A stretch of DNA of 7,665 nt from Alphaproteobacteria bacterium. GTDB lineage: Bacteria; Pseudomonadota; Alphaproteobacteria; VGEJ01. Under the pieces are notes generated by a model. It was not told the DNA's origin. It saw only the letters and a program-made list of their open reading frames with translations, and searched no databases. The translations under genes and the position numbers were made by a program. The stretch covers positions 1-7,665 of the forward strand of contig VGEJ01000115.1 of NCBI GenBank assembly GCA_016869335.1, in the 5' to 3' direction. Positions 5,613 to 7,665 of the stretch are shown piece by piece. Every line of letters begins with the position of its first letter. The stretch's first letter is position 1.

Positions 5613-7016
5613 TCACGTGTACTTCTTCTGCAGCTTGTCCCACAAGTCGCGGAGCTTGCGGGTCAGGTCCTTCGGCGTGACATCGCCCTTGAGCAGCAGG
5701 TCGTTGGAGACCATGTCGTGCATCGGCGTGCCCCACTCCTCGTACCAGGGGGCCTTCAGCATGTTGCACGCCTTGGCCCGCGCGCGGCCCTCGTTCTGCC
5801 ACTGGTACTGCGTCTCCCCGATCGCGGGGTGCATCCACTTCATCACCGCCGCCTTGGCCTCGGGGTCCTGGTAGATCGACTCGAAGGGCACCTGCAGATT
5901 GGCCTTCATCACCCACTTCTTGTGGGTGCCGTACTCTCCCTTCTCGTTCTTATAGCCGAAGAACTGGGCCAACTTCCACGCTCGCAGGAGGTCCTCCTCG
6001 CTACGCTCGCGGTTGCGCAGGGCGACGAAGGCGTGCCCGACGAGGACCGTGTCGTGCGTCGCGCCTGGCATCACCGGGTTCATGTTGTTGTAGGGGCCGA
6101 CAGCGCCCGCCTTGTCGCCGTAGGAGAACACCTGGTAGTCCTGGAACGGGTGGAAGGCGTGCTTGCCCGACACCCAGGCGTCGTTCATCGGGCCCTCCTG
6201 CATCGTCAGGATGCCCTGCGGCACCAAGCCCTCGTCCCACCACTGCTTCCAGTCCGTGAGGACCTTCACCAGCGGGGTGTTCTCGTCGAAGATCCCGTTC
6301 ATGCCGTCATCGACGAGGAACTCGCCCTCCGAGTAGCAGTGCGAAAACAGGTTCCACGGCACACCGCCCCAGCCGTTGTTCCAGTTCATCAGCAGCGGGA
6401 ACTCGCTGATCCCCTTCTTCTTGAGGTCGCGGCAGATGTTGGCAACGTCCTCCCACGTCTGCGGGTAGTCGGCCGGATTGGTCGTGGCCTCATAACCACC
6501 CTCGCCGAGCACCTTCTCGTTGCGATAGAGACAGCAGGGGCCGCCGTTGTAGTAGGTGAGCGCCATGAACTTGCCATCCGGCGCCTTCGAGTCCTCGGCC
6601 ACGCCGGGCTGCATCTCGGAGCGGATCTGCTCGAAGCCCGGCAGATCATCGATCGGGCGCACCCAGCCCGCGGCGTACCAGCGCGAGATCTGACCACGCC
6701 CGCTGTAGAACATGTCGACGTGCGCATCGGTGGCGAGCTGGGTCTCGACCATCGCCGGGTAGTCGCCGCCGATGACGCGGGCATCGACGTCTTCGCCGTA
6801 GGCGCCGTTGAATGCCTCGACGTTGGACTGGACGATTTCGCTGCCGAACGGCCAGAACAGGAAGACCAGGCGATCGCGCGCGGCCGCGCGGCGCGCGAAC
6901 GAGCTGGTCAGCGCACTGCCGGCGGCAAGGCCGAGCGCACCCTTCCCCGCAGTCTTGAGGGCCGCGCGCCGGTCCATCGGCGCATCGAGTGCGAGCTTCG
7001 AGCGTGCGTGAGACAT
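5613..7016 (-). CDS. ABC transporter extracellular solute-binding protein (family 1) with Tat-like signal
   Basis: This is the periplasmic binding protein that captures the substrate and delivers it to the two permeases. The start is the ATG at 7016, chosen because GGAGG at 7025-7029 lies 8 bases upstream; the open frame extends to 7103 but without such a site. The product has 467 residues, within the usual 400-470 of family 1 (MalE/UgpB-like) proteins. The N-terminus has twin arginines in MDRRAALK (14-21), a moderately hydrophobic alanine-glycine stretch (22-40) and a possible cleavage site near ARRAAA (41-46), so Tat export is likely. The mature part begins with LVFLFWPFGSEIVQSNVEAFN (50-70) and has tryptophan- and tyrosine-rich segments such as YYNGGPCCLYRN (155-166). 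Adjacent Cys161-Cys162 are notable. Expected ligands of the family are sugars, polyols or glycerol phosphates; the real one is unknown. It is the first gene of the four-gene operon. Confidence 0.9.
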   Translation of the reverse strand: MSHARSKLALDAPMDRRAALKTAGKGALGLAAGSALTSSFARRAAARDRLVFLFWPFGSEIVQSNVEAFNGAYGEDVDARVIGGDYPAMVETQLATDAHVDMFYSGRGQISRWYAAGWVRPIDDLPGFEQIRSEMQPGVAEDSKAPDGKFMALTYYNGGPCCLYRNEKVLGEGGYEATTNPADYPQTWEDVANICRDLKKKGISEFPLLMNWNNGWGGVPWNLFSHCYSEGEFLVDDGMNGIFDENTPLVKVLTDWKQWWDEGLVPQGILTMQEGPMNDAWVSGKHAFHPFQDYQVFSYGDKAGAVGPYNNMNPVMPGATHDTVLVGHAFVALRNRERSEEDLLRAWKLAQFFGYKNEKGEYGTHKKWVMKANLQVPFESIYQDPEAKAAVMKWMHPAIGETQYQWQNEGRARAKACNMLKAPWYEEWGTPMHDMVSNDLLLKGDVTPKDLTRKLRDLWDKLQKKYT

Positions 7017-7198
7017 CCGTGTTTCCTCCATGCGGCGCCGATGGCGGACCGCGTTGTTTCTTGAGGCGGCCAGCTCGGGGCGCGTCTTCTTCCCCGCCCG
7101 CACCGTGACTCCTCCGACGCCGCGGTGTCAGGCGGCGACGGCCCCGACGCCCGGCCCGATCCCTGGCCGCCACGGCACCCAAACGCTAGAGTGCGGCG
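7017..7198. promoter_or_regulatory. Divergent control region between the transporter operon and boxC
   Basis: These 182 bases separate the two divergent start codons and must hold promoters for both units. On the minus side the ribosome-binding site GGAGG (7029-7025) is clear. A CTGACA -35-like hexamer (7131-7126) has no matching -10 at 16-18 bases, so the transporter promoter may depend on an activator. Imperfect dyads such as CACCG...CGGTG (7101-7105 and 7123-7127) and CGGCC...GGCCG (7152-7156 and 7165-7169) are short and unremarkable for this GC content. Confidence 0.6.
7187..7192 (+). promoter_or_regulatory. Candidate -10 element of boxC placing transcription start at the GTG
   Basis: TAGAGT matches TATAAT at four of six positions, including the key TA and final T. 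A start six to seven bases downstream falls at 7198-7199, the first base of the boxC GTG codon. The -35 position (about 7164-7169, TGGCCG) matches only weakly. Its first three bases are also the in-frame TAG that bars any upstream extension of boxC. Confidence 0.4.
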
Positions 7199-7665
7199 GT
7201 GATCGACTTCCGCACCGAACCCCGACGCTATCGCCACTGGAAGATGGCGATCGAGAACGAGGTTGCGGTGCTCGCGCTCGACGTCGCCGAGGATGGCGGA
7301 ATCGCACCCGGGTACGCGCTCAAGCTCAATTCCTACGATCTGGGCGTCGATATCGAGCTGAACGATGCCGTGCAGCGGCTCCGTTTCGAGCACCCGGAGG
7401 TCGGGGCGGTTGTCATCGCCTCGGCCAAGGACCGGGTGTTCTCGGCCGGCGCCAACATCGGCATGCTGAGCCGCGCGAGCCACGCCGAGAAGGTGAACTT
7501 CTGCAAGTTCACCAACGAGACCCGCGCCGCGATCGAGGATGCCACTGCCCACTCGGGTCAGACCTATCTCTGCGCCATCAACGGCACCGCGGCCGGCGGC
7601 GGCTACGAGCTGGCGATGGCGGCTGAGCGCATCCTGCTGGTGGACGATGGCTCGAGCGCGGTCTC
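7199..7665 (+). CDS. boxC: Benzoyl-CoA-dihydrodiol lyase BoxC (2,3-epoxybenzoyl-CoA dihydrolase), partial
   Basis: BoxC opens the ring of 2,3-epoxybenzoyl-CoA by hydrolysis, yielding 3,4-dehydroadipyl-CoA semialdehyde and formate, in the cytoplasmic aerobic benzoyl-CoA (box) pathway. The window holds 155 codons of about 550. The translation has the BoxC N-terminus DFRTEPRRYRHWKM (3-16), EDGGIAPGYALKLNSYDLGV (31-50), DIELNDAVQRLRFEHPEV (51-68) and VNFCKFTNETR (99-109). Crotonase-fold oxyanion-hole segments are FSAGANIGML (81-90) and NGTAAGGGYELA (128-139). The KLNSYDLGVDIEL and NFCKFTNETR blocks mark BoxC and are not seen in ordinary enoyl-CoA hydratases. An in-frame TAG at 7187-7189 makes GTG 7199 the first possible start. 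There is no good Shine-Dalgarno, and a -10-like element nearby suggests a leaderless mRNA. boxB and boxA would be expected downstream. Assignment is from recalled family sequences, not a search. Confidence 0.92.
   Translation, partial: MIDFRTEPRRYRHWKMAIENEVAVLALDVAEDGGIAPGYALKLNSYDLGVDIELNDAVQRLRFEHPEVGAVVIASAKDRVFSAGANIGMLSRASHAEKVNFCKFTNETRAAIEDATAHSGQTYLCAINGTAAGGGYELAMAAERILLVDDGSSAV

Noticed and set aside
6279..6320. Inverted repeat CTCGTCGA...TCGACGAG in the binding-protein gene
   Set aside because: Eight-base arms with a 20-base loop, built from Asp and Glu codons (GAC, GAG) that recur in this gene; likely chance.
5718..7064. Plus-strand open frame of 448 codons opposite the binding-protein gene
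   Set aside because: Same kind of antisense frame produced by GC codon bias; low-complexity Val/Leu/His/Arg composition and no family resemblance.
7017..7103. 29-residue N-terminal extension of the binding protein
   Set aside because: The ATG at 7016 has GGAGG at the right spacing and places the Tat-like signal near the N-terminus; the extension lacks its own ribosome-binding site.
7101..7130. Dyad CACCGTGAC...CGGTGTCA in the divergent region as an operator
   Set aside because: Arms are short and register shifts between the CACCG/CGGTG and TGAC/GTCA parts, so it is not a consistent palindrome.
1..7665. CRISPR arrays, tRNA or rRNA genes, insertion sequences, toxin-antitoxin, defence or phage genes
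   Set aside because: No regularly spaced repeats, transposase-like proteins, cloverleaf sequences or defence domains were seen; nearly all of the window is accounted for by metabolic, transport and ribosomal genes.

Overview
The window looks like chromosomal DNA of a high-GC bacterium, most likely an alphaproteobacterium. The evidence is the GC-rich coding with strong third-position bias, a 41-residue zinc-free L36 ribosomal protein of the type common in that class, glycolate oxidase genes in the order glcD-glcE, and a box (aerobic benzoyl-CoA) pathway gene. No RNA gene, CRISPR array, insertion sequence or phage gene was seen.

Layout, left to right. (1) Bases 1-2360, minus strand: glcD followed by glcE, overlapping by one base; glcE runs off the left edge. 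They encode two flavin subunits of a membrane-associated glycolate (2-hydroxyacid) dehydrogenase. The iron-sulfur subunit gene glcF would be expected just beyond base 1. (2) Bases 2403-2643, minus strand: rpmJ (ribosomal protein L36), a single-gene unit with its own sigma70-like promoter (TTGACA, 17-base spacer, TAGTGT) and a downstream hairpin plus T-run terminator. (3) Bases 2660-7016, minus strand: a complete four-gene ABC importer of the carbohydrate (CUT1, MalFGK/Ugp-like) type, transcribed as binding protein, ATPase, MalF-like permease, MalG-like permease, with gaps of 11, 16 and 4 bases. The binding protein carries a Tat-like signal. (4) Bases 7017-7198: a divergent control region. (5) Bases 7199-7665, plus strand: the first 155 codons of boxC, the ring-opening benzoyl-CoA-dihydrodiol lyase; the rest lies off the right edge.

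The importer genes form one operon that starts back to back with boxC, so the two units may share a regulator. Whether the importer feeds the benzoyl-CoA pathway or moves an unrelated sugar-like or polyol-like substrate cannot be decided here.

Most of the window is ordinary metabolism. The structure least explained by gene content is a perfect 15-bp inverted repeat with a 5-base loop at 5550-5584, inside codons 6-17 of the ATPase gene and just after the binding-protein gene. Second is the boxC start, where a TAGAGT -10-like hexamer ends six bases before a GTG start with no convincing ribosome-binding site, as expected of a leaderless mRNA. I did not find evidence for a novel multi-gene system.
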